This document shows, one piece after another, positions 35,221 through 48,088 of a stretch of DNA of 64,000 nt. This stretch comes from Saccopteryx bilineata (taxonomy: Eukaryota; Chordata; Mammalia; Chiroptera; Emballonuridae), in contig NC_089492.1 in assembly GCF_036850765.1 (NCBI RefSeq), positions 182,854,106 to 182,918,105 of the forward strand, written 5' to 3'. The notes beneath the pieces were generated by a model. The model saw nothing but the letters and a program-made list of their open reading frames with translations. It did no database searches and was not told the DNA's origin. The position numbers and the translations under genes were made by a program. Every line of letters starts with the position of its first letter. Position 1 is the stretch's first letter.

Positions 35221-36970
35221 GTCTAATATTTCTTAATGGTAGGCAGCTTATTCTTTCTGCCTGGAAGCTTCTAAGATTTTGCTTTTTATTTCTTAAGGGT
35301 TTAAGAGCTTTTCTAATAAATACAGATATGTCTTTTTTGATAAATATTTCCTGGAGCTTGGTGAACAGTTAGAATTCATAGACTCAAGTCTTAATTTTTA
35401 AGCTCAGAAAAGTTTTCTTTTCTTTTCTTTTTTTTTTTGAAAAGTTTTCTTATATTAATTTAATGATTGCCTCTCCTCCATCTGTCCCTTTTTCTCCTCT
35501 GGCTCTCCTGTTACTCACATTGTGTTTTCTAGACCTATTTCCTCTTGTGGCCTCTACCTCTTTATATTTCTGTTCTGTGCTTTCAGCTTCTTTCATTTGA
35601 CTGACCAGGCTACTAGTTCAAGTCTCAAAAATGATCATCTCCTTCAATTTACTGAAATGTTTGATTGGAAAATCGTGCATTTCATCTCTATGGAGTCATT
35701 TTCTATGCTGCATTTAAATTCCCTGATGTGCTCTTACTGTTTTTTGTCAGGTGGTCATCTGACTCCAGCTTCCACTCTATCTGTCCTATCTGTCCTCATA
35801 GGCTACCTTCTCTTTGGCTGTAGTGCCATTATATCTCTGTTACCACCCTGGGTTTCAGGTCTGCTTGCTGGAGGACCCACGTCACTGCAGTTCTATGAGA
35901 AGTGGAAGCACAATGGTATCTACTCCTGTAACCTAGCAGCGTGCCGTGGGCTCTGCCAAGGTACCTGGATGGAAGACTTTCTGCTCCAAAATCTCCTCAC
36001 ACTCTTCCAGCCTCCAAGACCGGGAGGACTCAGCCCAAGTGTTCATCTTCTCAATGGTTTCTTGCAGGACACATGGACATGCACACACACACTCAGGTAA
36101 AGGCAATTTTCAATTTTCCTCCCAGGAGTCCCCAAACCCCTGTATGTCAAGCTCTTTATAGTATCCAATGTATTCTGATCCTTCCCACAACTCATCAGAT
36201 GCCCATCTTCAGTGCCAACCCAGCCCAAGAAAAAAGTCCCATCATCATCACCCCTTCACCTTCAACTTCCACAGAGTTTAGGGCTTCACCTGCTGGCCAC
36301 AGGAGTGGTTGGTTGAGTAGAGGCAAGCAGAGTAGAATTGAGAATAGCAGGATATTCAACCACTCTACCTCACTATAGCCCAGAATCCTCACCAACTATA
36401 ATTCTTGAATATTTTCCAAAATATTTATCCAGATGGGAAATGTGGGAATTTGTGATAAAATTTTAGTTTGGAAATAGTATTGACAGTCATAATCATGTTC
36501 AGTAATTATTACATAAAGATATGTATCAAATTAATACACATCCCTAAATTTATATTTTTGAAATTGATCTTTTTAAAATTCTCCCTTCTGCACATTCTTT
36601 TGTTTTCCTTCTTCTATAGCTAACTGACCCCCAAAACCCATAAACTGGACACAAAAGGATAAAGAATCCATTTACCTCTCTTTTCACTATCTTTCCTAAA
36701 TAATACCTTTTGAGTTCTACATTTTAATTCAGAGTTATATTACACATATGAGTTACATCAAAAAGCCATTATATAAGAATTCTTTATATGATTCTATTTC
36801 AGAAACATTCATATATACTTTGTAAAACTTAGGTTCTAAGTTTGGGGCTTCTGCTGTTTGAGTCTTAGGCTGTTGGGGTTTCCTTCCTCAGTTATCATGA
36901 TATAGCTCTTCTATTTCCATTTTAAATTTATTAATAGACCATTTTACCTAGATACCCTTTGCCTTTCCCC
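35221..36970. other. Spacer, possibly old repeat
   Basis: Pyrimidine-rich with a T-rich run at 35410-35440. The open frame 35522-36100 has no domain I recognise. The sequence may continue the old antisense L1-like remnant but could not be aligned. No gene is supported. Confidence 0.4.
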
Positions 36971-37252
36971 TGTCATGTACAATAGATTGCAAATATGGCT
37001 GCAGTAATTCTCCATAGTCCTGTACAGCCTTTGAAATGTGGCTTTCCATTCATTCATCACATTAACAGGTGAAGAAATCTGTTTCCCCAGCCTGTAAATC
37101 TACGCTGGCCTATGATACGTTTTAACAAATAATGTTGAAGTGACTTTGTGACAATTCTGAAGCCTCACTTCAGGGTACCTTGTATCTTCTCCTCCTGCCC
37201 TCTTGGAAACTGTGTGAAGAAGCCCATGCTAGCTTCCCTGAAGATGAAAAAG

Positions 37253-37352
37253 GAAAAAAGAGGGGGAGAGAGGAAGGAAGGAAGGGAGGAGGGTGGGAGG
37301 AAAGGCAGGCGAGAGGGAGGAAAGGCGGGCGGGAGGAAGGGAAAAACCCAGA
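37253..37352 (+). repeat. Polypurine GGAA/GGGA tract
   Basis: About 100 bp of almost pure A/G on the plus strand (for example gaggaaggaaggaagggagg), with only a few C/T interruptions. It lies within the MLT1-type LTR and appears to be a local simple-sequence expansion. Confidence 0.85.
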
Positions 37353-37531
37353 CAAACACCAGCACCAACACCATGTAAGTGAAATCATCTTAGACCAACC
37401 AGCCTTGGCTGAATCACCAAGTGACTACAACCATTTCAGTGAGTGACCCCAAGACAGACCAGCCAAAGAATCATTCCTATGAGCCCAGCAGAAAATTCTG
37501 ATCCACAGAATCGTAAGCAACTTTAAATGTT

Positions 37532-37886
37532 GCCTGACTAGGCAGTGGCACAGTGGATAGAGTGTTGGACTTGGGATGCGGAGGATCCAGGTTGGAGACC
37601 TCGAGGTCGCCAGCTTGAGTGCAGGACTCATCTGGCTTGAGCAAAAAAAAAAGCTCACCAGCTTGGACACAGGTCGCTGGCTTGAGCAAGGGGTTACTCG
37701 GTCTGCTCAAGGCCCGCGGTCAAGGCACATATGAGAAAACAATCAATGAACAACTAAGGTGTCGCAATGAAAAACTGATGATTGATGCTTCTCATCTCTC
37801 TTTGTTCCTGTCTCTCTGTCCCTATCTATCCCTCTCTCTGACACTCTCTCTCTGTCTCTGTAAAAAAAAAAAAAAAAAAAAAAAAA
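37532..37886 (+). mobile_element. tRNA-derived SINE, type C, inside the MLT1-type LTR
   Basis: The head is gcctgactaggcagtggcac with a degenerate B box (aggttggagacc), then the type C body with aatcaatgaacaactaagg and a tail of about 26 A. The target duplication is not clear. Confidence 0.9.
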
Positions 37887-37962
37887 GGAAATAGCTGTTG
37901 TTTTAAGCCACTAAGTTTTGAGTTGGTTTGGTTTGTAACAGTAGATAACCAACATATCAGTT

Positions 37963-39319
37963 AAACTATCCCTTTCCAAACTAACCCAAAGTTCAGCTCT
38001 GCCAAAGAAATTACTTTGCTCATTTATCAATGGCTATCATTTCTACCTGGAAGACTTTCTTACATACTTTGAAGCTGCCTAAACCTGTAGTTCTTGTAAT
38101 TTTTGTGTTAGAACATTTTTGGTCAAAATACAGTTTCTGTATATTCTTCTATATATAAACTTTTATCATTTCCACTACATATTGTCTGTTAATTAAGACA
38201 GTTTCTCTAAGGAGCTCAAAATTTTTAGAAACACTGCATATACCTTCACAATGGTGAAGGGTAATATAAATTCAATATCATTCCCATTTTATAGACGTGT
38301 AAATGCCCACAGTAGGTAAGCATTTTCTTCAAGATTACATAGAAGTCGAGACAAAAGGAATTCAAACACTAGGCTGTCACTGATCCTGTTTTTTCTGTCC
38401 AGGGCTCTATCCTGTGTGTCACTCTCCTGTCAATACAAATTAATTTTTACGTTGCTGGGTGAGTGTAGCTTCTTCAAGTATTTCTCACAGTTTTCATTTG
38501 CCTGAATAGTGTTCACCGAGCCCATAAATCATCTCAATTTGACATTAACAGGACTGATTATATTTTCCCCTTATGAAACAGCAACAACTGCCAAGTTTCA
38601 AGTCCTATTTCCTGGACCCTCTTCCCATTCTGAAAAGTAAACATTATCACGATAGCTCTCTACATGATGGGACAATATATATTAAAGAGATCCCTAACAA
38701 AAAATGGATACAAATTAAGGCATTGCTTAGAGATGGTGTTAAGACTTGATTCTACTTTTAATGTCTTTTTGTGCAAAATGGAACATCACTATTCAAACAT
38801 TTCCATTTCTTTACCATCAGTTTTTATGATGTCTTAAATTCTCTAATAACACTATCTCCCAAAATATATGAGAGATTCTGGCACTTGTAATATCATTAAT
38901 CTTTGTGAATAATTAAGGCAGAACATTGGTTTTAGGCACAGATGACATACACTTGCCATCTCTCTAATGCCAAGTCGCTCATTCACAAAACCCTACGCCC
39001 CAAATCTTAGTCTTTTTGACACTTGAGTCTTAAATTAGGCTTAAACCATACGTGTGGCATATACCCTCAAGAAAGTCATTTTTCCATGTAGAGATTTATA
39101 TGTTGGCTTCCAGTTAGAGTGCAAAAGACTCACATTACTGTTAATAGTTACTAATCACCAACAATATGCTGGTTACATTTCCAATCACCAGAGTTCTCCC
39201 CTTAGGAAACATTAACAATATTTGAACTTTTGTATAGTGCAATAGACTCAGAACTGAGGTTTCTGCTATGCCTTTTCACTGAAAACAATCCTTCTTAGTG
39301 TAATAAAAGGTTCTAATTT
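37963..39319. other. Spacer with an old MIR
   Basis: About 38250-38420 looks like an antisense MIR: tcattcccattttatagacg, then caagattacatagaagtcga. The rest has no gene or repeat I can support. Confidence 0.45.
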
Positions 39320-39330
39320 AGAAAACCCTA

Positions 39331-39929
39331 CCTGACCTGTGGTGGTGCAGTGGATAAAGCTTAGACCTGGAATGTTGAGGTCCCAGTGCAAAACCCTGGG
39401 CTTGCCCGGTTAAGGCACATATGAGAAGCAACTACTACAAGCTGATGCTTCCCACTCCTTCCTATATCCCATCTCTCTCTAAAATCAACAAATAAAATCT
39501 TCAAAAAATAAAAAAGAGCCTGACCAGGGAGTGGCATAGTGAATAGAGCATCAGACTGGGATATGGAGAACACAGGTTTGAAACCCCAAGATTGCCGGCT
39601 TGAGCATGGGCTCACCAGCTTGAGCATGGGATCACAGACATGACCCATGGTCGCTGACTTGAGCCCAAAAGACACTGGCTTAAAACCCAAGGTTGCTGGC
39701 TTGAGCCCAAGGTCACTGGCCTGAGCAAGGGATCACCTGCTCTGCTGCAGGCCCTCCCACCGCCCCGGGTCAAGACATTATGAGAAAGCAATCAATGAAC
39801 AACTAAGGAGACTAAGGAACCACAACGAAGAATTGATACTTCTCATCTCTCTCTCCTTCCTGTCTGACTGTCCCTATGTGTCCCTCTCTCTGTCACAAAA
39901 AATTTTTTTTAATTAGAAAAAAGAAAAAA
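39331..39929 (+). mobile_element. Composite of two SINEs (type B followed by type C)
   Basis: A type B SINE (39331 to about 39512, head cctgacctgtggtggtgcag) ends in an A-rich tail. A type C SINE follows directly (from about 39518, head cctgaccagggagtggcata). One 11-bp duplication, agaaaacccta, flanks the pair at 39320-39330 and 39930-39940. The type C copy therefore probably inserted into the A tail of the type B copy, although joint mobilisation is an alternative. The type C part contains a locally repeated ggttgctggcttgagccc-like segment. Confidence 0.88.
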
Positions 39930-39940
39930 AGAAAACCCTA

Positions 39941-41164
39941 AAACAACAAGTTCAGCAGTTGCCAAGCACTCATTCTTTAGTATCAACAGCTGACTCAAAA
40001 TGAATTTAACCTACAATACTAATAACCCTTAGTGGTTGCTTAATACATTGAGCACCTTCTAGAAAACTTCCCTCGAAGATGAAAACTCTAACTTTACCAC
40101 TCTTTCAAGACCAAGCAATTTGATTTGATGGGTAATTATAACTATTTATCAGAATACAGCCAAGTTATTGATCTGGAATTCTAGGCCTCTAATTTGGGAT
40201 GACAGGCCTCCATGTATACATGTGGAGGAGGGATTTATTGTGCATCTTTACCAGCTATTTTAAACCAATGAATATCTAGCAAGAAAGGAGAAAAAACATA
40301 TACTTCTGACTCTGTGTATAGTTTTCCATATCACTCAGGACCCTCGTGTCCAGCCAGGAGCATGGCCTCTGCCTGCAGGCAGTCTGAAATGGAAGCACAG
40401 AGGATCTGCAGTCAGGGGACCTAGATCTGGGCCCTGGCTTTGACATGAATAATCTTACCTTGGACTCAGAAATAACACCTGCCTCACAAGATTGTTGTGA
40501 GAATTCAATAAAATAATACAGTTATTTATATTTTGCATAAGTAAGCACTATATGGATGCTATTAGAAATTCAGAAATAACGTATCAATTGATACTTTTAA
40601 AGTATTTCAGCATTCAAAACTGGCAATGGATATAATATGCATTGAACACAATATCAAAAGGTACACAGGTTTTCTGTCCATAAATAAAGCCCAGACCAAA
40701 ATAACCATAAGCTACCAGTTTTGCAAAACATAATAATCTCTACTGCCCAATGAATTAAAAGAGAGATTTTATTTTATTTTTTTTCTTGCTTATTCTACCT
40801 CTATGGGGCACTAACAGCTAATGTATAAGTCTATATAAATTTACAGTGTTTGCTTGGTAGCTCATACTTTACTTGAAAGAGGCAAACAAAGATGTAATTA
40901 AAGGAGATCAAGGGTTAATAGAAATACAAGCTGCAAATTACATTATTAAAAGTGACTGAGTCCTTTCTCATTAGACAAATCTTTTTCCTATTAATTTCTT
41001 CCTCCATAACTTTCCTTGGCCAAAGTTCAATAGAACTCTATCTGCATCAAAAAGCAATAAAATGTCTAAAGAAACTAAACTAACATAGGTTCTTTGCACC
41101 ATTTCTATAATTTCAAACTTAGGTAGAGGTAGGTTAATTATTTTGATGCTTATTTCACTAAATA
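39941..41164. other. Spacer with a MIR fragment
   Basis: About 40395-40565 resembles a plus-strand MIR: ggccctggctttgacatgaa, then gcctcacaagattgttgtga. Otherwise it is AT-rich with no supportable gene. Confidence 0.5.
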
Positions 41165-41245
41165 AAACTAACACTACACATGCATACTCACACACTCACA
41201 CACATACACACACGCACACACACACACACACGCACATGCACACAT
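41165..41245 (+). repeat. (CA)n microsatellite
   Basis: An interrupted CA dinucleotide repeat with CG and TG variants, for example cacacacgcacacacacaca. Composition alone supports it. Confidence 0.95.
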
Positions 41246-41639
41246 TCAAATGTTCCCTCTTCTTCCAAACCAATGTAACTGCTTTTGGGGGGAAAAAGAG
41301 GTAATGTACCTACTGATCAAAAAGTACATGATTATACACCTGAAGACATGACTAAAGATCACAAACTTTCAATATTATTTTTATGAATATATTAGTAATT
41401 GATAAGAAAATCATGTTCAACTACTATAGATAGTCATGTAAAAGAGCAACAGCTGTATTTTAATTCTTGATGGACTCAGGATGTAGCTTCTTTTGATACT
41501 ATCTCTTTCACTTAACCAATCAACAAGTGTTTACTTAATGCCTTTACTGTTATGTGTCAAGCTATGTGCTGGATATCAGGATGCAAAGATAAATGAGATG
41601 AGATTTCTGAAAGTAGAAGCTGATAATAAAGGTAAGTGA

Positions 41640-42013
41640 ATCCTTTTCTGCCCTCACCTTCTCTTCTCACCTTTCAAGGGCTTCCTATCCAATGGCAGCA
41701 CCCTTCCTCCTGAAACCCTCTCTTCTCATTACTTACGTGATGTCCCACTTTCCCAGTTCCCTTCCTGACCACTCTTTCTGGGTGTTTTCTGCCAGCTCCT
41801 CCTCTATCAAATCTCTAAATGTTGGCTCACCATAGCACTTGGTCTTGAGCCATTGCTTCTTCTCTATTTGTATTCTTTCCCTTGTATTATCTCACTCCAA
41901 CAGCTTTAAATACCACCTGACAGCTCCCTCAACTTTATGTCTGCAACTTACACCTTTCTTCTGAGTTCCAACTGTCTACTGGACACCTCCACTTGTATTC
42001 TTACAAACATTTC
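41640..42013 (+). mobile_element. L2 LINE remnant, left piece
   Basis: Ancient L2-like sequence in plus orientation (ttggtcttgagccattgctt; ccaactgtctactggacacc). It breaks off at the 10-bp duplication caaacatttc (42004-42013), where an L1 inserted. It resumes at 58404 with the expected next L2 segment (tttccccatcataacaaaag; aggagttgtctttgattcta). No frame survives. Confidence 0.7.
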
Positions 42014-42161
42014 TCTTTTTTTAATAAACTTTTATTAATTTTCATGGAGTGACATCAATAAATGAAGGTACATATGATCAAAGAAAACATGTCCAGGTTA
42101 TCTTGTCGATCAATTATGTTGCATATCCATCACCCAAACTCAGATTGTCCTCCGTCACCAT

Positions 42162-45100
42162 CTATCTAGTTTTCTTTATGCCCCTCCGCCTCCCCTTCCT
42201 ATATCCGCACCCTACGCCTGTAACCACCACACTCTTGTCAATGTCTCTTAGTCTCATTTTTATGTCCCACCTATGAATGGAATAATGCAGTTCTTGGTTT
42301 TTTTCTGATTTACTTATTTCATTCCGTATAATGTTATCAAGATCCCACCATTTTGTTGTAAATGATCCAATGTCATCATTTCTTATGGCTGAGTAGTATT
42401 CCATAGTGTATATGTGCCAAATCTTCTTTATTCAGTCTTCTATTGAAGGGCTATTTGGCTGTTTCCATGTCTTGGCCACTGTGAACAATGCTGCAATGAA
42501 CAGTGGGCTGCATGTATCTTTACGTATCAGTGTTTCTGAGTTTTGGGGGTATATACCCAGTAGAGGGATGGCTGGGTCATAAAGTAGTACTATTTTCAGT
42601 TTTTTGAGGAACCACCATATTTTCTTCCACAATGGTTGTACTACTTTACATTCCCACCAACAGTGAATGAGGGTTCTTTTTCTCCACAGCCTCTCCAACA
42701 TTTGCTATTACCTCTCTTGTTGATAATAGCTAATCTAACAGGTGTGAGGTGGTATCTCATTGCAGTTTTGATTTGCATTTCTCTAATAACTAATGAAGAT
42801 GAGCATTTTTTCATATATCTGTTGGCCATTTGTATTTCTTCCTGGGAGAAGTGTCTGTTCACGTTCTCTTCCCATTTTTTTATTGGATTGTTTGTTTGTT
42901 GTTGAGTGTTATGAGTTCTTTGTATATTTTGGATATTAGGCCCTTATCTGAGCTGTTGTTTGAAAATATCATTTCCCATTAAGTTGGCTGTTTATTTTGT
43001 TATCAGTTTCACTTGCTGAGCAAAAACTTCTTACTCTGATGTAGTCCCATTCATTTATCTTTGCTTTCACTTCTCTTGCCTTTGGAGTCAAATTCATAAA
43101 ATGCTCTTTAAAACCAAGGTCCATGAGTTTAGAACCTATGTCTTCTTCTATGTACTTTATTGTTTCAGGTCTTATATTTAGGTCTTTGATCCATTTTAAA
43201 TTAATTTTAGTAGAAGGGGACAGGCTGTAGTCGAGTTTCATTCTTTTGCATGTGGCTTTCCAGTTCTCCCAGCACCATTTGTTGAAGAGGCTTTCTTTTC
43301 TCCATTGTGTGTTGTTGGCCCCTTTATCAAAAATTATTTGACCATATATATGTGGTTTTATTTCTGGACTTTCCATTCTGTTCCATTGGTCTGAGTGTCT
43401 ATTTTTCTGCCAATACCATGCTGTTTTGATTGTCGTGGCTCTATAATATACTTTGAAGTCAGGTATTGTAATGCCCCCAACTTCATTATTTTTCTTTGGG
43501 ATTGCTTTGGCTATTTGGGGCTTTTTATACTTCCATATAAATCTGATAATTTTTTGTACCATTTCTTTAAAAAATGTCATTGGAATTTTGATGGGAATTG
43601 CATTAAATTTGTATATTGCTTTGGGTAATATGGCCATCTTGATTATATTTCTTCTTCCTGACCAAGAACAAGGAATATTTTTCCATCTCATTATATCTTT
43701 TCCGATTTCCCTTAACAATGCTTTGTAGTTTTCTTTATATAAGTCCTTTACATTCTTTGTTATGTTTATTCCTAGGTATTTTATTTTTTTGTTGCAATCA
43801 TGAAGAGGATTATTTTTTTAGTTCGTTCTCAAATGTTTCACTGTTGGCATATAGAAAGACTATGGACTTTTGTATGTTAATTTTGTATCCTGCGACCTGA
43901 CTGTATTGGCTTATTGTTTCTAGTAGTCTTTTTGTAGATTCTTTGGGGTTTTCGATGTATAGGATCATGTCATCTGCAAAAAGTGATACCTTTACTTCTT
44001 CTTTTCCAATATGGATGCCTTTTATTTGTTTGTCTTGTCTTATTGCTCTGGCTATAACCTCTAGCACCACATTAAATACGAGTGGAGAAAGTGGATAACC
44101 CTGTCTTGTTCCTGATTTAAGGGAGAAAGCCTTCAGTTTTATGCCATTTAATATGATGTTAGCTGATGGTTTATCATATATGGTCTTTATCATGTTGAGA
44201 TATTTTTCTTCTATACCAGTGGTTCTCAACCTTTCTAATGCCGTGACACCGCAATACAGTTCCTCATGTTGCGGTGAACCCAAACCAAAAAATAATTTTG
44301 GTGGCTACTTCATAACTGTAATTTTGCTACAGTTATGATTCGGAATGTAAATACCTGATATGCATTATGTATTTTCCAATGGCTTTAGGCGACCCCGCTG
44401 AGGTTGCGACCCACAGGTTGAGAACCGCTTTTCTATACCCATTTTGTTGAGAGTCTTAAACATAAAATTGTGTTGTATTTTATCGAATGCCTTTTCTGCA
44501 TCTATTGATAAGATTATATGTTTTTTGTTCTTTGTTTTGTTGATATGGTGTATTATGTTAACCATTTTACGTATGTTGTACCATCCTTGAGATTCTGGGA
44601 TGAATCCCACTTGATCATGATGTATTATTTTTTTAATATGTTGTTGTATTCAATTTGCTAGTATTTTGTTTAGTATTTTAGCATCTATATTCATTAAAGA
44701 TATTGGTCTGTAGTTTTCTTTTTTTGTGCTGCCCTTGCCCGGTTTCGGTATGAGGGTTATGTTGGCCTCATAAAATATGTTTGGAAGTATTGCTTCTTCT
44801 TCAATTTTTTGGAAGACTTTGAGTAGAATAGGAACCAAGTCTTCTTTGAAAGTTTGATAGAATTCACAAGTAAAACAGTCTGGACCTGGACTTTTATTTT
44901 GGGGGAGCTTTTTAATAGTTTTTTCTATTTCTTCCCTACTAATTGGTCTGTTTAGACTTTCTGCTTCTTCTTGACTCAGTCTAGAAAGGTTGTATTGTTC
45001 TAGGAATTTATCCATTTTTTCTAGATTATTGAAATTAGAGGCATAAAGTTTTTCATAGTATTCTACAATAATTCCTTGTATATCTATAATGTCCATGGTG

Positions 45101-46298
45101 ATTTCTTCTCTTTCATTTTGGATTTTGTTTGTATGAGTTCTTTCTCTTTTTTCCTTGGTAAGTCTTGCCAAGGGTTTGTCAATTTTGTTGATCTTTTCAA
45201 AGAACCAGCTCCTTGTTTTATTGATTTTTTCTATAGTTTTTCTGTTCTCTATTTCATTTATTTCTGCTCTGATTTTTATTATCTCCTTTCTTCGGCTGGT
45301 TCTGGGTTGTCTTTGTTCTTCTTTTTGCAGTTCCTTAAGGTGTGAAGTTAAGTGGTTCACTTGGGCTCTCTTGTTTGTTCATAAAGGCCTGAAGTGATAT
45401 GAATTTCCCTCTTATCACTGCTTTTGCTGCATCCCATAGATTCTGATATGCCATATTGTCATTTTCATTTGTCCGTATATATCTTTTGATCTCTGCACTT
45501 ATTTCTTCTTTGACCATTCATTTTTTAAAAGTAAGTTGTTTAGTTTCCACATTTTTGTGGGTTCTTTTTCCTCTTTTTTGCAGTTGAATTCTAGTTTCAA
45601 GGCTTTATGATCAGAAAATATGCTTGGTACAACTTCGATTTTTCTGAATTTGCTGATGTTATTTTTGAGGCCCAACATATCGTCAATTCTTGAGAGTGAT
45701 CCATGTTCATTGGAGAAAAATGTATACTCTGTCACTTTGGGGTGAAATGTCCTATAGAAATCTATCATATCCAGGTGCTCTAGTGTTTTGTTTAAGGCCA
45801 ATATATCTTTATTGATTCTCTGTTTGGATGCCGATCTAGAGCCATCAGGGCTGTATTGAAGTCTCCAAGTATGATTGTATTTTTGTCAGTTTTTGTTTTT
45901 AGGTCAATAAGTGGCTCTCTTATATATTTTGGTGCTCCTTGGTTTGGTACATATATATTAACAATTGTTATGTCTTCTTGATTCAGCGTCCCCTTAATCA
46001 TTATGAAATGACCATTTTTGTCTCTGAGTACTTTTGCTGTCTTGTAGTCAGCATTATCAGATATGAGTATTGCTATGCCTGCTTTTTTTTTTTGGATGTT
46101 ATTTGCTTGGAGTATTGTTTTCCAGCCTTTCACTTTGAATTTGTTTTTATGCTTGTTGCTTAGATGAGTTTCTTGTAGGCAGCATACAGTTGGATTTTCT
46201 TTTATAATCCATTCTGCTACTCTGTGCCTTTTTATTGGTGAGGTTAATCTGTTTACATTTAGTGTAATTATTGACTGTTGTGGGCTCCCTATTGCCAT
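42162..46298 (-). pseudogene. L1 D ORF2, broken
   Basis: Endonuclease-reverse transcriptase of L1 D. It starts [20 protein letters not shown], with QETHLSNKH and GDFNTALMALDR in the endonuclease, [12 protein letters not shown] in the reverse transcriptase, [16 protein letters not shown] near 43960-43985, and a C-terminal tail ending near 42162. Frameshifts and stops are near 45801, 45517, 44650, 44365, 43810 and 42969, and a MITE at 44217-44430 interrupts it. It is inactive. It retains the serine codon (TCA near 42980) where the younger copy has a stop. Confidence 0.92.
44217..44430 (-). mobile_element. hAT-type MITE, 214 bp (copy 2)
   Basis: Same family and same length as 8290-8503, opposite orientation. 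The ends are cagtggttctcaacctttct and acaggttgagaaccgctt. A perfect 8-bp duplication, ttctatac, lies at 44209-44216 and 44431-44438. The younger L1 at about 51430 shows the uninterrupted site (ttctatacccattttg), confirming the exact insertion. Confidence 0.95.
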
Positions 46299-46625
46299 TT
46301 AATACATTGCTTTGAGTTTGTTTTGTGTCTTGTTTGATTCTTCTCTTTTGTTTTTCTATCCTTTGTTTTTGTTTGGTTGTATTCCATACTTCTTTCCTCT
46401 GTTGCTATCTTTTTTAAATCATACGCTTCTGTGGTGGTTTTTTCAAGGGTGGTTAGCATTAACTAATGAAAAGGGTTCCTACCCTCTTCATTGTAATGTA
46501 CTATCTTGTGAGTACTTCTGTACTCATTGTCCTTTGCTACTGTTAATTTCTGTCCTCTCCTCCTTTTTTTGTTTGTTTTTGTTGTCACAGTTTGATTTGG
46601 TTTTATTTTTTTCTTGGTGGAGATT

Positions 46626-47613
46626 TTACTTGTGGTTTTGTTTTGGTTTGTTCTTTATATCTGGTTGGAAAACTCCCTTTAGTAATTCCTGGAGTGGGGG
46701 TTTTCTGATGATAAATTCCCTCATCTTTTCTGTATCTGTGAATGTTTTTATTTCTCCTTTGTATTTTAAGAATAGCTTTGATGGGTATAGTATTCTTGGC
46801 TGAAAGTTCCTGTTCTTCAGGACTTTAAATATTGGGGTCCAGTCCCTTCTAGCTTGTAGAGTTTCTGTTGAGAAATCCAATGATAATCTAATGGGCCTTC
46901 CTTTATGTGTTGTATTCTTCTTTTCCCTGGCTGCCTTAAGAATTTTTTCTTTGTCATTGGTTTGTGCCAATTTCATTATGATGTGCCTTGGAGTAGGTTG
47001 TTGGGGTTAAGAAAACTCGGTGTTCTGTTTGCTTCTTGAATTTGAGGCTTTAGTCCTTTCCACAGGCTTGGGAAGTTCTCATCTATTATTTGTTTGAATA
47101 TGTTCTCCATTACATTTTCTCTCTCTTCTCCCTCTGATATACCTATGATTCTTATGTTATTCTTTTTGATGGAGTCAGACAATTCCTGCAGGGATATCTC
47201 TTTTTTAATTTTTGAGTCTCGTCTTCTCTCTGTTGTGCCTCAAGTTGCTTGTCTTCTATGTCACCAATCCTACCTTCTATCTGGCCTGTTCTATTAGCTA
47301 AGCTTGTTACCTCAATTTTCAGCTTGTGAACTGAGTTTTTCATCTCTGTTTGATTTGTTTTTATAGTTTCAATTTCTTTGGTAATATATTCTTTGTGTTC
47401 GTTGAGCTGTTTTCTAAGCTCCCTAAATTGCCTTTCTGTGTTTTCTTGTACATCTCCGAGTATTTTTAGGATTTCTATTTTAAATTCTCTGTCATTTAGC
47501 TCCAAGGTTTCCAATATATTAAATTTTTTCTCCATAGATTTTTCCTCATCTATCTGTGCTACCTCTCTGTCTTTTGTATCCATGATATTCGATTTCCTTT
47601 TCCTTAATGGCAT
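46626..47613 (-). pseudogene. L1 D ORF1, frameshifted
   Basis: RNA-binding ORF1p homologue. The N terminus is MPLRKRKSNIMDTKDREV, followed by a coiled coil (ENTERQFRELRKQLNEHKEY). A frameshift lies near 47160 and another near 46976. The C-terminal domain is readable to KQNHK and the stop at 46626-46628. It retains the tyrosine in ILYPSK, where the younger copy has a stop. Confidence 0.9.
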
Positions 47614-48088
47614 CTGAGGGTGATTTTGTTGACAGTACTAATGAGAATTAATAAAGAATAAAAAGTTTTAAAAAAATTAAAAAATTTAAAAAAATATTAT
47701 TTCCCTCCCCCCTCCCCTTTTTCACTCCTCTCATCTTACCTCCTTCCTGAGGAAATCTTGTGCTAATCTGTGAAGTCTACTCTGCTAAATAGAACAAAAA
47801 CTACCTATAATGGAGGGCATGAGTTGGGGAGAAGTGATAAAGGGGCAAAAAAAAAAAAAGGAGGGTATGGACCTACAAAATGCAAAAACAGGAAAAAATT
47901 TGGGTGAAGAATAAAATGATTTGCTTTCTTGTGATGGTTAACTAAAAGATATAATGAGAGGAATAAGAAGGAAACAGGGAAAATGGAAAAAAATTTAAAT
48001 TACTACTGTATTCAGTGGAGCAAAACTAGATAAAATGGAGAGCCAGGGTTGGAAGCACTGCTAGTGAGTTAAAAAAAAAAAGCGAAGT

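Larger units (their letters stand above)
36971..37962 (+). mobile_element. MLT1-type LTR (MaLR), expanded and interrupted
   Basis: It starts tgtcatgtacaatagattgc with atggctgcagtaattctcca, continues through gtgaagaagcccatgctagc, and ends at ttaagccactaagttttgag and gtagataaccaacata. I recognise this as the layout of old MaLR (MLT1) LTRs. Its middle has expanded into a polypurine repeat (37253-37352), and a type C SINE sits at 37532-37886. It is non-coding. The family assignment is from memory of the pattern. Confidence 0.7.

Noticed and set aside
35522..36100. A 192-residue open frame
   Set aside because: It has no recognisable domain, the composition matches the surrounding pyrimidine-rich DNA, and other frames overlap it. 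Probably chance.
41165..41245. CRISPR-like short repeat
   Set aside because: It is a simple CA microsatellite with no spacer structure, and the genome is mammalian.
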